Shown here piece by piece: positions 7,590-16,927 of a stretch of DNA of 64,000 nucleotides. A model generated the notes under the pieces. The model was not told the DNA's origin. It worked only from the letters and a program-made list of their open reading frames with translations, and made no database searches. Positions within the stretch are counted from its first letter, which is position 1, and each line of letters opens with the position of its first letter. The position numbers and the translations under genes are program-made. Origin of the DNA: Blastocatellia bacterium (lineage in GTDB: Bacteria > Acidobacteriota > Blastocatellia > UBA7656 > JADIYM01); contig JAJTWZ010000009.1 in NCBI GenBank assembly GCA_021463145.1, positions 1 through 64,000 on the forward strand, given 5' to 3'.

Positions 7590-8618
7590 ATGGAGGACTC
7601 GACGGGGTTGGTCCGCGCCGTACGGCGCTCGGCGGCCGTCGACCAGGCGATCGCAAATGCCGCGCGACTTTGGGCCGAGGGATCGACGAATCCGGACAGC
7701 CGGCGCTACGCCGACAGCCTGCGGATCAAGGTGATGGCCCTGAGCGACTTCTTCACCTTCACGACACTTGACCCTTCCCAGGTCATTCCTGCAGACGTTC
7801 GGCAGTGGCGAGCCGCACTCGAGGAGCGTGGTCTCGCCCCGGCCACCGTCTACGCGCGGATTTCCTACCTCTCCTCGTTCTTCTCATGGCTTCGCGAAAA
7901 CATGAGCCCGTTGGCTTCCATCGGGGCCAATCCGTGCTCGGCCGCCCGTCCGCGAGCTCCACGCGCCTTCCAGACGAAGGCCATCCGGGCGCTCGACGAC
8001 GATGAGCTTCGCCGGCTCATGGAAGTCGTCCGCTCGCACGCGTTCTTTGAAGGCCCCGCCGAGCGACGGGACTACGCGCTGCTGATACTCCTCCTCATGA
8101 CCGGAATGCGAAGAGCCGAGGCGCTCGATCTCGACGGACTCGATCTTGCCTTCCGGGACGAAGAAATCGTCATCACGAGCCAGGTCAAGGGAGGCGACTA
8201 CGTCGCGCGCACCGTCGCAAGCGCCGAGTTTCGGAAGGCGCTTCTCGACTACCTGGCTTCGTGCGGACGCACGCGGGTGCTCGAAGTGGGCGGGCCACTG
8301 TGGGTCCGGCACGACAACGCGGCGGCGGCGGCCGGCGAAGCCGGGCCGCTTACGGCCTGGGCGCTTGCGTCGCGGATGAAGGGGTACGCGCGCGAAGCCG
8401 GGATTCGGGACTTTCACCTTCACCAGACGCGCCACACGTTTGCTCGAATCGTGGCGGAATCGAGCGGCAGCTTTCTCGAGACCCAGGACGCGCTCGGGCA
8501 TCGCAACCTCGCGACGACGCGCGCCTACGTCGCCCGCATTGCCATCAAGCGCGACAAGTTCGGCGGAGAGGTCGAGAGGAGACTCTCTCGAGCAGCCACT
8601 CGGCCGGAGCCGGCGTGA
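7590..8618 (+). CDS. Tyrosine recombinase / phage-type integrase
   Basis: ATG 7590 follows a GGGGGAGGG site and gives 342 residues; an earlier in-frame start lacks one. Residues 20-115 form the SAM-like core-binding domain (SLRIKVMALSDFF, then RISYLSSFFSWL). The catalytic domain shows R174 in TGMRRAE, K200 in QVKGGD, H278-x2-R281 in HLHQTRH, H304 in ALGHRNL and the nucleophile Y313 in TTRAYV. All catalytic positions are present, so it should be active. It precedes a nuclease gene with a 4-base overlap and begins an island of defence-like genes. No tRNA attachment site was seen in this window. Confidence 0.88.
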   Translation: MEDSTGLVRAVRRSAAVDQAIANAARLWAEGSTNPDSRRYADSLRIKVMALSDFFTFTTLDPSQVIPADVRQWRAALEERGLAPATVYARISYLSSFFSWLRENMSPLASIGANPCSAARPRAPRAFQTKAIRALDDDELRRLMEVVRSHAFFEGPAERRDYALLILLLMTGMRRAEALDLDGLDLAFRDEEIVITSQVKGGDYVARTVASAEFRKALLDYLASCGRTRVLEVGGPLWVRHDNAAAAAGEAGPLTAWALASRMKGYAREAGIRDFHLHQTRHTFARIVAESSGSFLETQDALGHRNLATTRAYVARIAIKRDKFGGEVERRLSRAATRPEPA

Positions 8619-10180
8619 TCATCTCCAGTGCAGAAGACCTTTCGAACGCTGAGATGGCCATCGGCATCCAGATTGGCCGTCACTCGCTGGACAGCATCTT
8701 CGCCTCGATCCGGACCTATTCGGCCTCACTGCCGCCATTCGTGCAGGCCGCCGTTGCACACTTCGCCGTCCGACACGCGCGAGCGCCTGGGCAGCGTACT
8801 GCCCAACTTCACGCGGTGCCTTGGCATGAGTTCGAACGGATCGCCCGCCTCGTCACGAACTACGTACTCGCTGATCCCGCGACCTTCACCAATCCAGACC
8901 AACCGGAGTTCAGCGGCTCGACGATCTTCCCCGTGCTCTTGAGGATTGTGGGGAATCAGGCACCATTTGATGCACTCTGGTCCGGACAGTACGCACGGTC
9001 GCTCGTTTTGTACAGAGACATCCCAGCTCGCCTCGACGGTCGCTCGAAGATGGCGCGGTTTGACGTCAACGCTGCGTTCGCCGCACTCAACGGCGCGTCG
9101 ATTCAGGATTTCCTCGACATTTCGCTTGCCACGTTCGTGGCGGCATCTCAGAACTTCGGCTTCTCGAGCGGATGGTTCACAAAAGCGAGAGATGAAGGCC
9201 TCCGCTTGCCGAACGATGAAGTGATCCGGCATGTACTCAACAACCTCGCCGCCGATCAAGCAGAAATGCAGACTTTCTCAGCCGCCTATCAACAACGAGA
9301 CAGACGATTCGCCGCCTACGACTTCAACCCCCTCTTCGTTCGGCCGCTGATACGTCCTTGGCCTCTCACTGGGTCGACCACTTTCGATGACGATCGCTTC
9401 ATCGCACCGCTCCCCGAGCTAATCCTGACACGACTCTCGGAAGGCATCTACCATCAGCTTTTCCAGGCCCATCGCGAACCGTTCTCCCAATACTTCGGGC
9501 ACCTCTTCGAGGAGTACGTTGGCTTACTGCTCCGGGAGTCTGTCGCAGGAGCCGAGCTCATTTCAGAATCCGAGATCCGCCGATCATACGGTGAGCGGCG
9601 AGGGAAGGTGCCGGACTGGATCGTGGTTGCCGGTGACAAGGCGGTGTTTCTTGAATGCAAGGCCGCCGGCTATTCTCGTAGGGCATTGGCTACTGCCGAC
9701 GCGACGGCCGTCGAGCAGAGTCTCGCGCCGGTGATTACCGGCTTGACCCAACTGCAGGAGTTTCGCTCAGCGTGTCTGTCGAAGGCGCCAGGACTCGAGC
9801 GGTTCCACAACCTCGTCGGCATTGAATGTGTCGTCGTCACGTTTGAGCCTTTCTACCTCGCGAACAGTGGCCCAGGACGAGAGCTGATAGTTGAAGGAGT
9901 TCAGGAACGACTCGCTGTGACAGGCTTTCCCGTAGCCCCTTGGTATGTTCTCTCGGTTGAGGAACTCGAACTCCTACAACCGCATGCCGCTGCAGGGATC
10001 TCGCTCCACTCGATCATCCGGCGATTGCGGGAGCATCCCGCTGGCGACGTGCTCCGCCAGATCTCTGAAGAGAGCGGCGCAAGCCGTGAGAATAGCTACG
10101 TCTACTCGCTCGAAGAGGAGTTCTACGCGCGTCTCGGATTGAATCCGTACGGCCCTCAAGCGCCAAATACGCTAGAGTAA
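8615..10180 (+). CDS. Large protein with a PD-(D/E)xK nuclease-like C-terminal domain
   Basis: GTG 8615 overlaps the integrase stop (GTGA) and gives 521 residues; ATG 8655 is the alternative. The N-terminal 290 residues are helical and unrecognised. The C-terminal part has the order expected of restriction-endonuclease-like folds: an acidic helix G-x2-F-E-E-Y (E299/E300), then P333-D334 in KVPDWIVV, and E347-C-K349 in VFLECKA, followed by a helix. This is the metal-binding core of the PD-(D/E)xK superfamily. Coupling to the integrase suggests cargo that travels with the element, such as a DNA-cleaving defence effector. The substrate is unknown. Confidence 0.65.
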   Translation: MIISSAEDLSNAEMAIGIQIGRHSLDSIFASIRTYSASLPPFVQAAVAHFAVRHARAPGQRTAQLHAVPWHEFERIARLVTNYVLADPATFTNPDQPEFSGSTIFPVLLRIVGNQAPFDALWSGQYARSLVLYRDIPARLDGRSKMARFDVNAAFAALNGASIQDFLDISLATFVAASQNFGFSSGWFTKARDEGLRLPNDEVIRHVLNNLAADQAEMQTFSAAYQQRDRRFAAYDFNPLFVRPLIRPWPLTGSTTFDDDRFIAPLPELILTRLSEGIYHQLFQAHREPFSQYFGHLFEEYVGLLLRESVAGAELISESEIRRSYGERRGKVPDWIVVAGDKAVFLECKAAGYSRRALATADATAVEQSLAPVITGLTQLQEFRSACLSKAPGLERFHNLVGIECVVVTFEPFYLANSGPGRELIVEGVQERLAVTGFPVAPWYVLSVEELELLQPHAAAGISLHSIIRRLREHPAGDVLRQISEESGASRENSYVYSLEEEFYARLGLNPYGPQAPNTLE

Positions 10181-10226
10181 TCTCGGAGGGTTGAGGGCAT
10201 GTAGCCCACCGAGAGCCACTCCAAGC

Positions 10227-11255
10227 ATGCATCTCAGGCAGGCACTCACTACGACTGATCGAACGACACTTGCCACGTGCTTATTGGTCGCGCTGGCTCT
10301 TACCGTACAAGGGCAGCTTCCGAGATCGCTTCCGGCGCAGGACCACATTTTGTCGAGGTCCAATCGCCTCAAACGTGGAACTCTCGTGGTTGCGATACCC
10401 TGCACTGACGGGCTGATCATCTGCGCTGACAAGCGCCTCTCTCTCGCCGACGGCTCACCAGTTACCGATGGTGCAACAAAGCTGATTGCGGTACGTGGTC
10501 ACGCAGTAGTGGCATACACGGGTGCAGCCTCGGTTGAACGCACACTCGGTGCTTCGAGCCTGGTTCTTGCTCGGTTCGATCTTGAAGGCGAGATCCGCTC
10601 TTACTTCGCAGATGATTCGATTGATCCCGGCGCTTCTGCCAAGGGGTTGGCTGAGAGACTGATATCTCGTCTTGAACGCCCCCGTCGCTTGGGTGAAGTC
10701 CTTCCCCCGACCGGCCTGCTTGAAGGGAAGCGACTGCTCATGCAGGTCATCGTGTTCGTCCGCCGGACGTCACATTCAATCTCTGGGTACGTGGTGGACA
10801 TTGCCTACGAGAAGCGGGAGTCCTCTATCTTTCTCCCTTCCGACCCACTTTACTCCGCCTACATGGTTCCTCTGTCCGAGATTGGAACGGCCAGCTCGGA
10901 GCCAAAGGCCTTCGGGCATTCAGAGGTCTTCCGGGAGGTACTGTACGGAACGGATGTGCGGTTTGACGATATCAGGCGCAACTCCACCATAGAGCGTCTC
11001 CGGAAGTCATCGACAGACCCGCGGCTTCTGTCTCGATCAAGCGCTCTCGAGGCCGCTTGTCGGCTGACAGCTGTCAGCAGCAGTAGATCGGATCTCCTTG
11101 TCACAAATGCCGGCATTGGACCCACGGTCGACTGTCTGCTCCTACATCGGAAGAAGGGAGTCTTTGTCTTGAGACCAAAGAAGTCGTGGCTTGAAGTACC
11201 ACGGCAGCGACTTCCAAGGGCAGCTGCCAATGAAGCTCAGTTGAGCTTACGATAG
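10227..11255 (+). CDS. Membrane-anchored proteasome-beta-like Ntn hydrolase
   Basis: The 342-residue product starting at ATG 10227 has one N-terminal hydrophobic segment (about residues 14-29) and then a domain that reads like a 20S proteasome beta/HslV subunit. G51-T52 would be the cleavage site and nucleophile. Asp68 lies exactly at the position equal to proteasome D17 when T52 is counted as residue 1 (GLIICADKR). Lys85 in ATKLIAV matches K33 with one residue inserted. A G-A-A-x-V-E-R helix follows, as in the family. The C-terminal 120 residues are not recognised. Removal of the 51-residue leader would expose the threonine. It is 46 bases after the nuclease-like gene, inside the integrase-linked island. 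Start choice is uncertain. Confidence 0.6.
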   Translation: MHLRQALTTTDRTTLATCLLVALALTVQGQLPRSLPAQDHILSRSNRLKRGTLVVAIPCTDGLIICADKRLSLADGSPVTDGATKLIAVRGHAVVAYTGAASVERTLGASSLVLARFDLEGEIRSYFADDSIDPGASAKGLAERLISRLERPRRLGEVLPPTGLLEGKRLLMQVIVFVRRTSHSISGYVVDIAYEKRESSIFLPSDPLYSAYMVPLSEIGTASSEPKAFGHSEVFREVLYGTDVRFDDIRRNSTIERLRKSSTDPRLLSRSSALEAACRLTAVSSSRSDLLVTNAGIGPTVDCLLLHRKKGVFVLRPKKSWLEVPRQRLPRAAANEAQLSLR

Positions 11256-11536
11256 AGTCGCTGTCGCGAATGCACTCGCGCTCGTTTATGCGAACACACT
11301 TGATGCCATTTCCTGAAAGCCCATTCCGCCTTCCGTCGCACGACTGCGGCGCGACGAGCTGATCAGGCACACGGCGACCCAGAAGCAGTTGCGAAAGTCG
11401 ATCGACTCCATGTCCTGGCGCACGATACCTTTGGAGCGTGACCGACGAGCGATTAGCGTCCTGGCATCGCGCGATCGGTCACAACAGGCTGCCGGTAGCC
11501 ATGGGACCCGGCGGCTCAATCTGAGGACTATGGACT

Positions 11537-13852
11537 GTGGACTCGCTCGCCTTCCACGTAGACGACCGTACCAACACTCTGCGCTGCAACTACAGCCGGT
11601 CTGCAGCTTGGACGGACGACTTCGAGGCCCTCGCCGTGAGCTTCTACGTCGAACCCGACTTGGCAGACGAAGTTGCACTTCAAAGAGCGCTGTCGATCCT
11701 AAACGCTGCGCAACTCGACTGGATCGAGTCTCACGGACCCGATTGGAGAGTCAATTGCGACGGAATTCGCGATCGTCTGACGACCTTTTCCTTTTCAGAG
11801 TGGTTCCACGGAGCGCGAATCGCCACGCTGCGGATCTCGCAGGCAACGCACTTCTTCAACCGGCTGCACCAACGACACACGGACGTGGCATTCATCGTGA
11901 GTGAACAAGAACCGGCGGCAGTCGTTGATACTCCACCGTTGCCCGAGGAGGCTCGAGCTGTGCTTGTGCAGATTCAGTCGAAGTTGGCCTACAAGTCGAT
12001 CGAGGCTATTGCGGAGCCCATCGAGCTTCCGAGATTCGCCGTTCTCACCGGTAGGAACGGAGCCGGAAAGACCCACCTCCTTCAGGGAATTGCGGATGGC
12101 ACAATTGTGCTCTCATCCGCGGGCAAGCCACTGCAGCCGACCCGCTACGTCAACGATGCACAACTTGCACCGGTTGCCGCACCCTTGAAGGGAGACGCGC
12201 GTAGCGCGGTCGACCTGAGGCAGCTCGTCGAAGTGTACAGGGCATTCCGCAACGCACGTGCGGCCAAGCCGAGTCAAAGGCTCAACGCTCACGTGAATCC
12301 CCAGCAGCAGTGGATTATCGACCAGATCAGAACGGCGTGTGGCAAGGCCGAGGACGACCTCGACGACGCCGACTTCGAGCGCTACTGGCCGATTCGCGAC
12401 TACCAACCAACAGAGGTCTTCGCAGAGAAGCTTGCAACCATCTGCGTTCGCTACTACCAGCAGCGTGAGAGCAACCTGAACGCCCAGATCAAGGCAGAAC
12501 GCTATGGGCGGGCATTGACCTACCTCTCAGCTGAGGAGTTCGTGGCTCTTCATGGAGAGCCGCCGTGGGTGTTCGTGAACAAGGCACTTCGGGACGCCGG
12601 TATGGACATTGAACTCGCCATTCCCGAGGAGATTGTCCTTGAGGCACCCTTTGTCTTGCAGTTCAGGGATCTCACGAGCGGCGCCGTCATCCAGAGCAGC
12701 GACATTTCGTCTGGCGAGAAGGTACTCCTGTCGCTGATTGCCGCGATGTACAATCTGGACGGTTCCAGGGCGTTTCCGAGCGTTCTCTTGATGGACGAGC
12801 CAGACTCACACCTCCACCCGTCTATGACTCGGCTATTGCTCAGCGTGCTTGAACGGACGTTTGTTGAGGAGAAGGGATTAGTTGTGCTAATGACAACTCA
12901 CTCTCCGTCCACTGTTGCCCTAGCGCCGAAAGACAGCCTGTTTGCCGTCCGGCGTGAAGCGCCACGGATCACGCGTGTTACGAAGGATCAGGCTCTTGGG
13001 ATACTCCTCGAGGGAGTTCCCTCATTGAGCGTCAGCCACGAAAACCGTCGACAGGTCTTCGTGGAGAGCGAGCATGACAGTTTCGTCCTCGAGGCGCTTT
13101 ACGCCCTCCTCCGAAATGACCTCATCCCGGAAGTGTCACTTGCCTTCCTTCACGTAGGCCAACACAGGGGTAGGGGAGGCTGCGCTACGGTAGTGGATGT
13201 CGTCAGTCGGCTGCGCGGAGCAGGAGCGACCACCGTACTCGGCGTCGTTGACGGTGACGGCAAGGACACCACTCCCGAGGGAATCAAGATGCTCGGACAA
13301 GGATCCCGCCATAGTATCGAAAACTATCTTCTTGATCCGCTCTATATCGCCGCGTGTGTAGTCCGAGCGCAAAAGCCCTCGCCGGAGACCATAGGGCTTC
13401 CGGAGGGAACTCGCTTCCACCAATTGCTGTCGTTGTCTCAGGGTGAGCTGCAGACGGCAGCAACGACTATTGCCAGGCTTGTTGGCGCAGTCCACGCCGA
13501 TACCCGCAAGTCGGAACTTGTCGAAGTCTCATACCGCGGTGGGTTCACGCTTGAACTCCCGGAGTGGTACCTGACGACTCAAGGCCACGGTTTGGAAGAG
13601 AGTCTCCTCAAGGCAATTCAGAGTCTCCACGGCTACAAGAAGGGACAACCGTCCGGACTCATCCGTGCCATTGCCGAGCTCATCGTTCCTGAGGTTCCTG
13701 CGTTCGTGCCTGGCGATATCGTAACAATGATGAAGGAGCTGCAATCACGCGACCTGCAAGTGCTTGCAGCGCCAATTCACATCGGTGTGCAAGTCGAAGC
13801 CCCTCCTGCGGAGCCACCGGCATCAAATGCCACCAGAAATCGTCAGTCGTAA
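11537..13852 (+). CDS. AAA/ABC-type ATPase with C-terminal TOPRIM domain (OLD-like)
   Basis: This is a 771-residue protein. After an unusual N-terminal 160 residues comes an ABC/SMC-like ATPase with Walker A GRNGAGKT (172-179), signature SSGEKVLLSL (about 391-400), Walker B VLLMDEPDSHLHP (D420/E421) and a switch His in TTHSP. Then a TOPRIM fold appears with Glu510 in VFVESEHD and the D572-G-D574 pair in VVDGDG. The ATPase-TOPRIM pairing is the architecture of OLD nucleases and Gabija GajA, which nick or cut phage DNA. It is followed 68 bases on by a diadenylate-cyclase-like gene, and the two may form one system. GTG 11537 lacks a strong ribosome binding site. Confidence 0.78.
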   Translation: MDSLAFHVDDRTNTLRCNYSRSAAWTDDFEALAVSFYVEPDLADEVALQRALSILNAAQLDWIESHGPDWRVNCDGIRDRLTTFSFSEWFHGARIATLRISQATHFFNRLHQRHTDVAFIVSEQEPAAVVDTPPLPEEARAVLVQIQSKLAYKSIEAIAEPIELPRFAVLTGRNGAGKTHLLQGIADGTIVLSSAGKPLQPTRYVNDAQLAPVAAPLKGDARSAVDLRQLVEVYRAFRNARAAKPSQRLNAHVNPQQQWIIDQIRTACGKAEDDLDDADFERYWPIRDYQPTEVFAEKLATICVRYYQQRESNLNAQIKAERYGRALTYLSAEEFVALHGEPPWVFVNKALRDAGMDIELAIPEEIVLEAPFVLQFRDLTSGAVIQSSDISSGEKVLLSLIAAMYNLDGSRAFPSVLLMDEPDSHLHPSMTRLLLSVLERTFVEEKGLVVLMTTHSPSTVALAPKDSLFAVRREAPRITRVTKDQALGILLEGVPSLSVSHENRRQVFVESEHDSFVLEALYALLRNDLIPEVSLAFLHVGQHRGRGGCATVVDVVSRLRGAGATTVLGVVDGDGKDTTPEGIKMLGQGSRHSIENYLLDPLYIAACVVRAQKPSPETIGLPEGTRFHQLLSLSQGELQTAATTIARLVGAVHADTRKSELVEVSYRGGFTLELPEWYLTTQGHGLEESLLKAIQSLHGYKKGQPSGLIRAIAELIVPEVPAFVPGDIVTMMKELQSRDLQVLAAPIHIGVQVEAPPAEPPASNATRNRQS

Positions 13853-13920
13853 GGTCGTCGGTGTATGGCTAGTCGTCTTCTGGTTTGATCGCTGCCAGGC
13901 TGAGGCTGCAGCACTGGTCC

Positions 13921-15135
13921 ATGTGGGAACTCATGCCAACGCCTGAAAGTGCTTTCCGTCTTGCGCCATCTGTAGTCGAGCGAGTCTGGTCGTTGCTCGA
14001 CAACAGCGCGCGGAGAATGGACGAACTTAATCCAGAAGGCATCTCCGAGCGCCCGCGCATTCCGACGCAAGAAGAGCTCGAGATGCTGCTCTCCACGGCG
14101 TTCTGGGCGAGTCTCATGCGGGAAGAAGGCCGTACCGTGCAGTTCTCTCTGGAGTTCTGCTCTGGCGACGAGCATGCGACCTGGACGTTCGCGAAGCCGA
14201 TACAGTTTTCAGCGAGGGAACTGGTCAGGATCGCTCCAGCTTTTCAGACGCGCTTCGAACATTTGGGTGTTTGGCCAAAGCCTTCTGGCAACGGAGACCT
14301 CGCGATCTGGGGCTCGAAGCGGTACGGGTTGTCTCGCTTGCGCATTCGGGTTATCTACCCGGGTAGACTCACGGTGCATCTCGACGGAGGAGAAAAAGTT
14401 GTTCTCTCTGAGTCGCGATTGGGAGTAGTCGCCTCAACGCCGAGCGGTTTCTGGAAACGACCGAACGAGGCGATGCCGCGCGGCACGAATCCCCACGGCT
14501 CCAATCGACGGGAGTTGGGTTCTGATCGTGAGATCTCGCACGCGCTCCTTTCCATAGCTGAGGGTATGTTCAACCATGGCCACGGCGGCACCCTGCTGTT
14601 TTCACCTTCGGGTTCTTGGATTGACTCTGTGAAACGACCGGTCCACTACCAGTTCGAATCGCCGTTCACCGAGGCTCGCGACGCTATGGCCGAAGTGATC
14701 GACGCCAGTCTTCAGCCTCGCGACAACACGAAGTTCAGCGCTCTCCTTCGAGACATGGTCTCTCCGGAATCGATGGCCCGCCGGGATCGGCTCAGGAGTG
14801 CCTGCGCTGCGATCGGGACTTTCACCTCAATCGATGGAGCTGTCGTTCTCGAGCACGATTTCTCGGTTCCTGCCATTGGCGTCAAGATAGAGCCCAAAAC
14901 GCCGCTTCCTGTAGACGTCGATGAAACCGACGTTTTCGAGAACACGTGTCGCACGCCGCGTGAGGTCTCGGAACTTGGAGGAACACGCCACTCTTCGGCG
15001 GTTCAGTTTGCGTACGACCGGCGCGACTCTCTGGCCATTGTTGCTTCGCAGGACGGCATTGTCTCGGCGGTCGAATGGGATTCCGAAGCAGAGCGCGTCG
15101 TTGTCACGCGTCACCTCGAGCTTCTCCTTCCATAA
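13921..15135 (+). CDS. Protein with a C-terminal diadenylate-cyclase-like (DisA_N/DACNV-type) domain
   Basis: The protein is 404 residues from ATG 13921; ATG 13933 is an alternative and neither has a clear ribosome binding site. The N-terminal 280 residues are unrecognised. The C-terminal part follows the DAC fold: a helix, then S-I-D-G-A-V-V-L (D305-G-A), a strand-loop region, G-G-T-R-H-S-S-A (R356-H357) and S-L-A-I-V-A-S-Q-D-G-I-V-S. True cyclases have DGA plus RHR. Here the third residue is Ser, so it may be a nucleotide sensor rather than an enzyme. Such degenerate DAC domains are known in predicted conflict systems. Its neighbour is an ATPase-TOPRIM protein. Confidence 0.55.
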   Translation: MWELMPTPESAFRLAPSVVERVWSLLDNSARRMDELNPEGISERPRIPTQEELEMLLSTAFWASLMREEGRTVQFSLEFCSGDEHATWTFAKPIQFSARELVRIAPAFQTRFEHLGVWPKPSGNGDLAIWGSKRYGLSRLRIRVIYPGRLTVHLDGGEKVVLSESRLGVVASTPSGFWKRPNEAMPRGTNPHGSNRRELGSDREISHALLSIAEGMFNHGHGGTLLFSPSGSWIDSVKRPVHYQFESPFTEARDAMAEVIDASLQPRDNTKFSALLRDMVSPESMARRDRLRSACAAIGTFTSIDGAVVLEHDFSVPAIGVKIEPKTPLPVDVDETDVFENTCRTPREVSELGGTRHSSAVQFAYDRRDSLAIVASQDGIVSAVEWDSEAERVVVTRHLELLLP

Positions 15136-15255
15136 CAGCACCGATCGCCCTGCCCTGCACGCCGCTCGAGCAGGATCTCTGTTGCGTTCCGGTGCGCCAA
15201 CGCCGAACAGCTGGTGCTACCGTTGGGGCACTTCTAAGCGGATGAGAGGTGACGG

Positions 15256-15813
15256 ATGGCAATTAGCGGACACAAGGGTGTCAGTCGCATCGATCAGGAA
15301 GCGAAGAACCACCACGGTTGGTACGTCCGCGTACGGTTCAGCGGCAAGTCGCTCTCGAAGTTCTTCCGGGATTCGGCATTTGGAAGCCGCAAGAAGTCCC
15401 TCACGGCAGCCGTCGCGTACCGCGACGAGGCCGAGCGGGAACTTGGAAGGCCGCGCACGGACCGTACCGTTCTCGTTATGTCGAGTCGGAACTCATCGGG
15501 AGTCGTTGGTGTCCGTCGGCGAGAGCGCAAGCGCACGTCGACCACCGGCGTGTTCACCGCTGCTGCATACTACGAGGCGTGCTGGAGTCCCGTGCCGGGC
15601 GAGCTGAAGCGGAAGTTGTTCTCGGTCGACAAGCTCGGAGAGAGGGGAGCGTTTCTTGCTGCTTGCGCTCATCGACGTGACATGGAGCGCGCGCTTCTCG
15701 GCTCAGAGATCCGGGAGAACTGGGCAGCCGCGGCCCCGGCTATCCTCGCCGCTGCGACTCCACCCGTGCCCAAGAAACCACTCGGTCGCACCACGCGGCG
15801 ATCAACCCGCTAG
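15256..15813 (+). CDS. Twin AP2-like DNA-binding protein
   Basis: ATG 15256 follows GAGAGGTGACGG. The 185-residue basic protein appears to hold two AP2/ERF-like modules: residues 4-65 (GHKGVSR, GWYVRVRF, SLTAAVAYRDEAERELG) and about 75-150 (SSGVVGVRRRERK, a W-S-P strand, then a helix with ACAHRRDMERALLG). The pattern of K/R-GV, three strands and an Ala-rich helix is that of bacterial AP2 domains, often found in mobile elements. The tail is Ala/Pro-rich and basic. A broken second copy of its 3' half lies at 16928-17120, beyond the DUF2071-like gene. Confidence 0.6.
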   Translation: MAISGHKGVSRIDQEAKNHHGWYVRVRFSGKSLSKFFRDSAFGSRKKSLTAAVAYRDEAERELGRPRTDRTVLVMSSRNSSGVVGVRRRERKRTSTTGVFTAAAYYEACWSPVPGELKRKLFSVDKLGERGAFLAACAHRRDMERALLGSEIRENWAAAAPAILAAATPPVPKKPLGRTTRRSTR

Positions 15814-15932
15814 TTCGCGTCCGTTTACTCTACGGACCGGCTGATCGCGCCAAAAGGTAACACCTGTCGACCTCTCCCTGCCGCTTTCGACCCCTCCACC
15901 TTGGAATCCTCATTCGATCTACGCCCAAGTCC

Positions 15933-16703
15933 CTATTGGTGCCTTGCGGCTGACCAAAGTCCTCGGTAGGCCCAAGTGTATTGTGCGCCCTTGGCGCGCA
16001 CTGCACTGTCGAGTTGGAGGCCGGCGTCCTTCCACACCTCGTCGACAAGCTCACTGTACTCGATGCTGGGAATGAGTGGCTCGTATGAGACATCCTCTTT
16101 GTAAAGATCGACCTTTGTAAGGACCCCAGGCTGGAGCGAAGGGCCAAAGCTCGAGACGCCAGCCTTGATGAACGCGGCGAAGTCGTCGACTGAGCCGAAG
16201 ACTTCGGAGCCCAACTGGCCATCAGGCTTCGACCGGACCGAGGCAGAAAACAGGGCGGCGCCGTCGGCGTAGGACATCTGGACATGGGTCTCGCCGTTCT
16301 GCTCGTGACCGATCGCGGCCTTGATTACAGGGATCGTGTCGTGCAGAACCAAGGGTCCCAAGATAGAGATCAGTGGTAAGTCCGCCCAGCGATCTGTCAC
16401 GTAAACCGATGGCGCCGGTGGGTCGACAGATGTGTCAAGCACGCCGATCCGGTAGGCGCACGAGATTGTGCTGAAGCGGAGGAGCGGTGGGATCGGCGAG
16501 AGCGTCAGGCGGTCGAGCCAGAGGATGCAGAACGACACCGCGCTGGAGCCGTTGACCACCTGCGGCTCGAGCCATGGCGCGGGCAGGCGCTTCTTGAGCT
16601 CCGCCGGAGGCATTCGGTAGTTGAAGATATAGCGCTCGATCATGTGTGCCTTCACCGTTCGGAACCAGGGAAAGCTGCGGACCTGCTCCTTGGTCGTCGC
16701 CAC
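15933..16703 (-). CDS. DUF2071 / acetoacetate-decarboxylase-like protein
   Basis: GTG at 16703 is chosen because AAGGAGGAG lies just before it; an in-frame start 33 bases upstream has none. The 256-residue protein begins with a motif typical of DUF2071 proteins: a tryptophan/arginine strand, YIFNYRMPPAEL, then KKRLPAPWLEPQ and a strand with VSFCILWLD. The fold is related to acetoacetate decarboxylase, but the catalytic lysine environment was not identified. No pathway context is visible. It is convergent with the AP2 gene and sits between the intact AP2 gene and its broken copy. Confidence 0.6.
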   Translation of the reverse strand: MATTKEQVRSFPWFRTVKAHMIERYIFNYRMPPAELKKRLPAPWLEPQVVNGSSAVSFCILWLDRLTLSPIPPLLRFSTISCAYRIGVLDTSVDPPAPSVYVTDRWADLPLISILGPLVLHDTIPVIKAAIGHEQNGETHVQMSYADGAALFSASVRSKPDGQLGSEVFGSVDDFAAFIKAGVSSFGPSLQPGVLTKVDLYKEDVSYEPLIPSIEYSELVDEVWKDAGLQLDSAVRAKGAQYTWAYRGLWSAARHQ

Positions 16704-16927
16704 TGCTTCTCCTCCTTCTTTCACAGGAACTTGCAAGTCTAGGTTGATCGACTAGCGACAGGCATCGGCGGGCGCGCACGAAGGCGTCAAAGGCGAAGGA
16801 CGAACTCTCGCAGATCGCGCCCTCAAGAAGGACATTCGTGAGTCCTGTAATAGATAGACGGATTCGACGGGCACTTGGTGTCAATTAGTTTTCCGATCTT
16901 CCGGAGGCGCGTCATCGCACGGGAGGT

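Noticed and set aside
8261-8614. 5' extension of the nuclease-like gene
   Set aside because: The frame is open upstream but overlaps the integrase catalytic domain; the Arg-rich translation is a shadow and GTG 8615 couples to the integrase stop.
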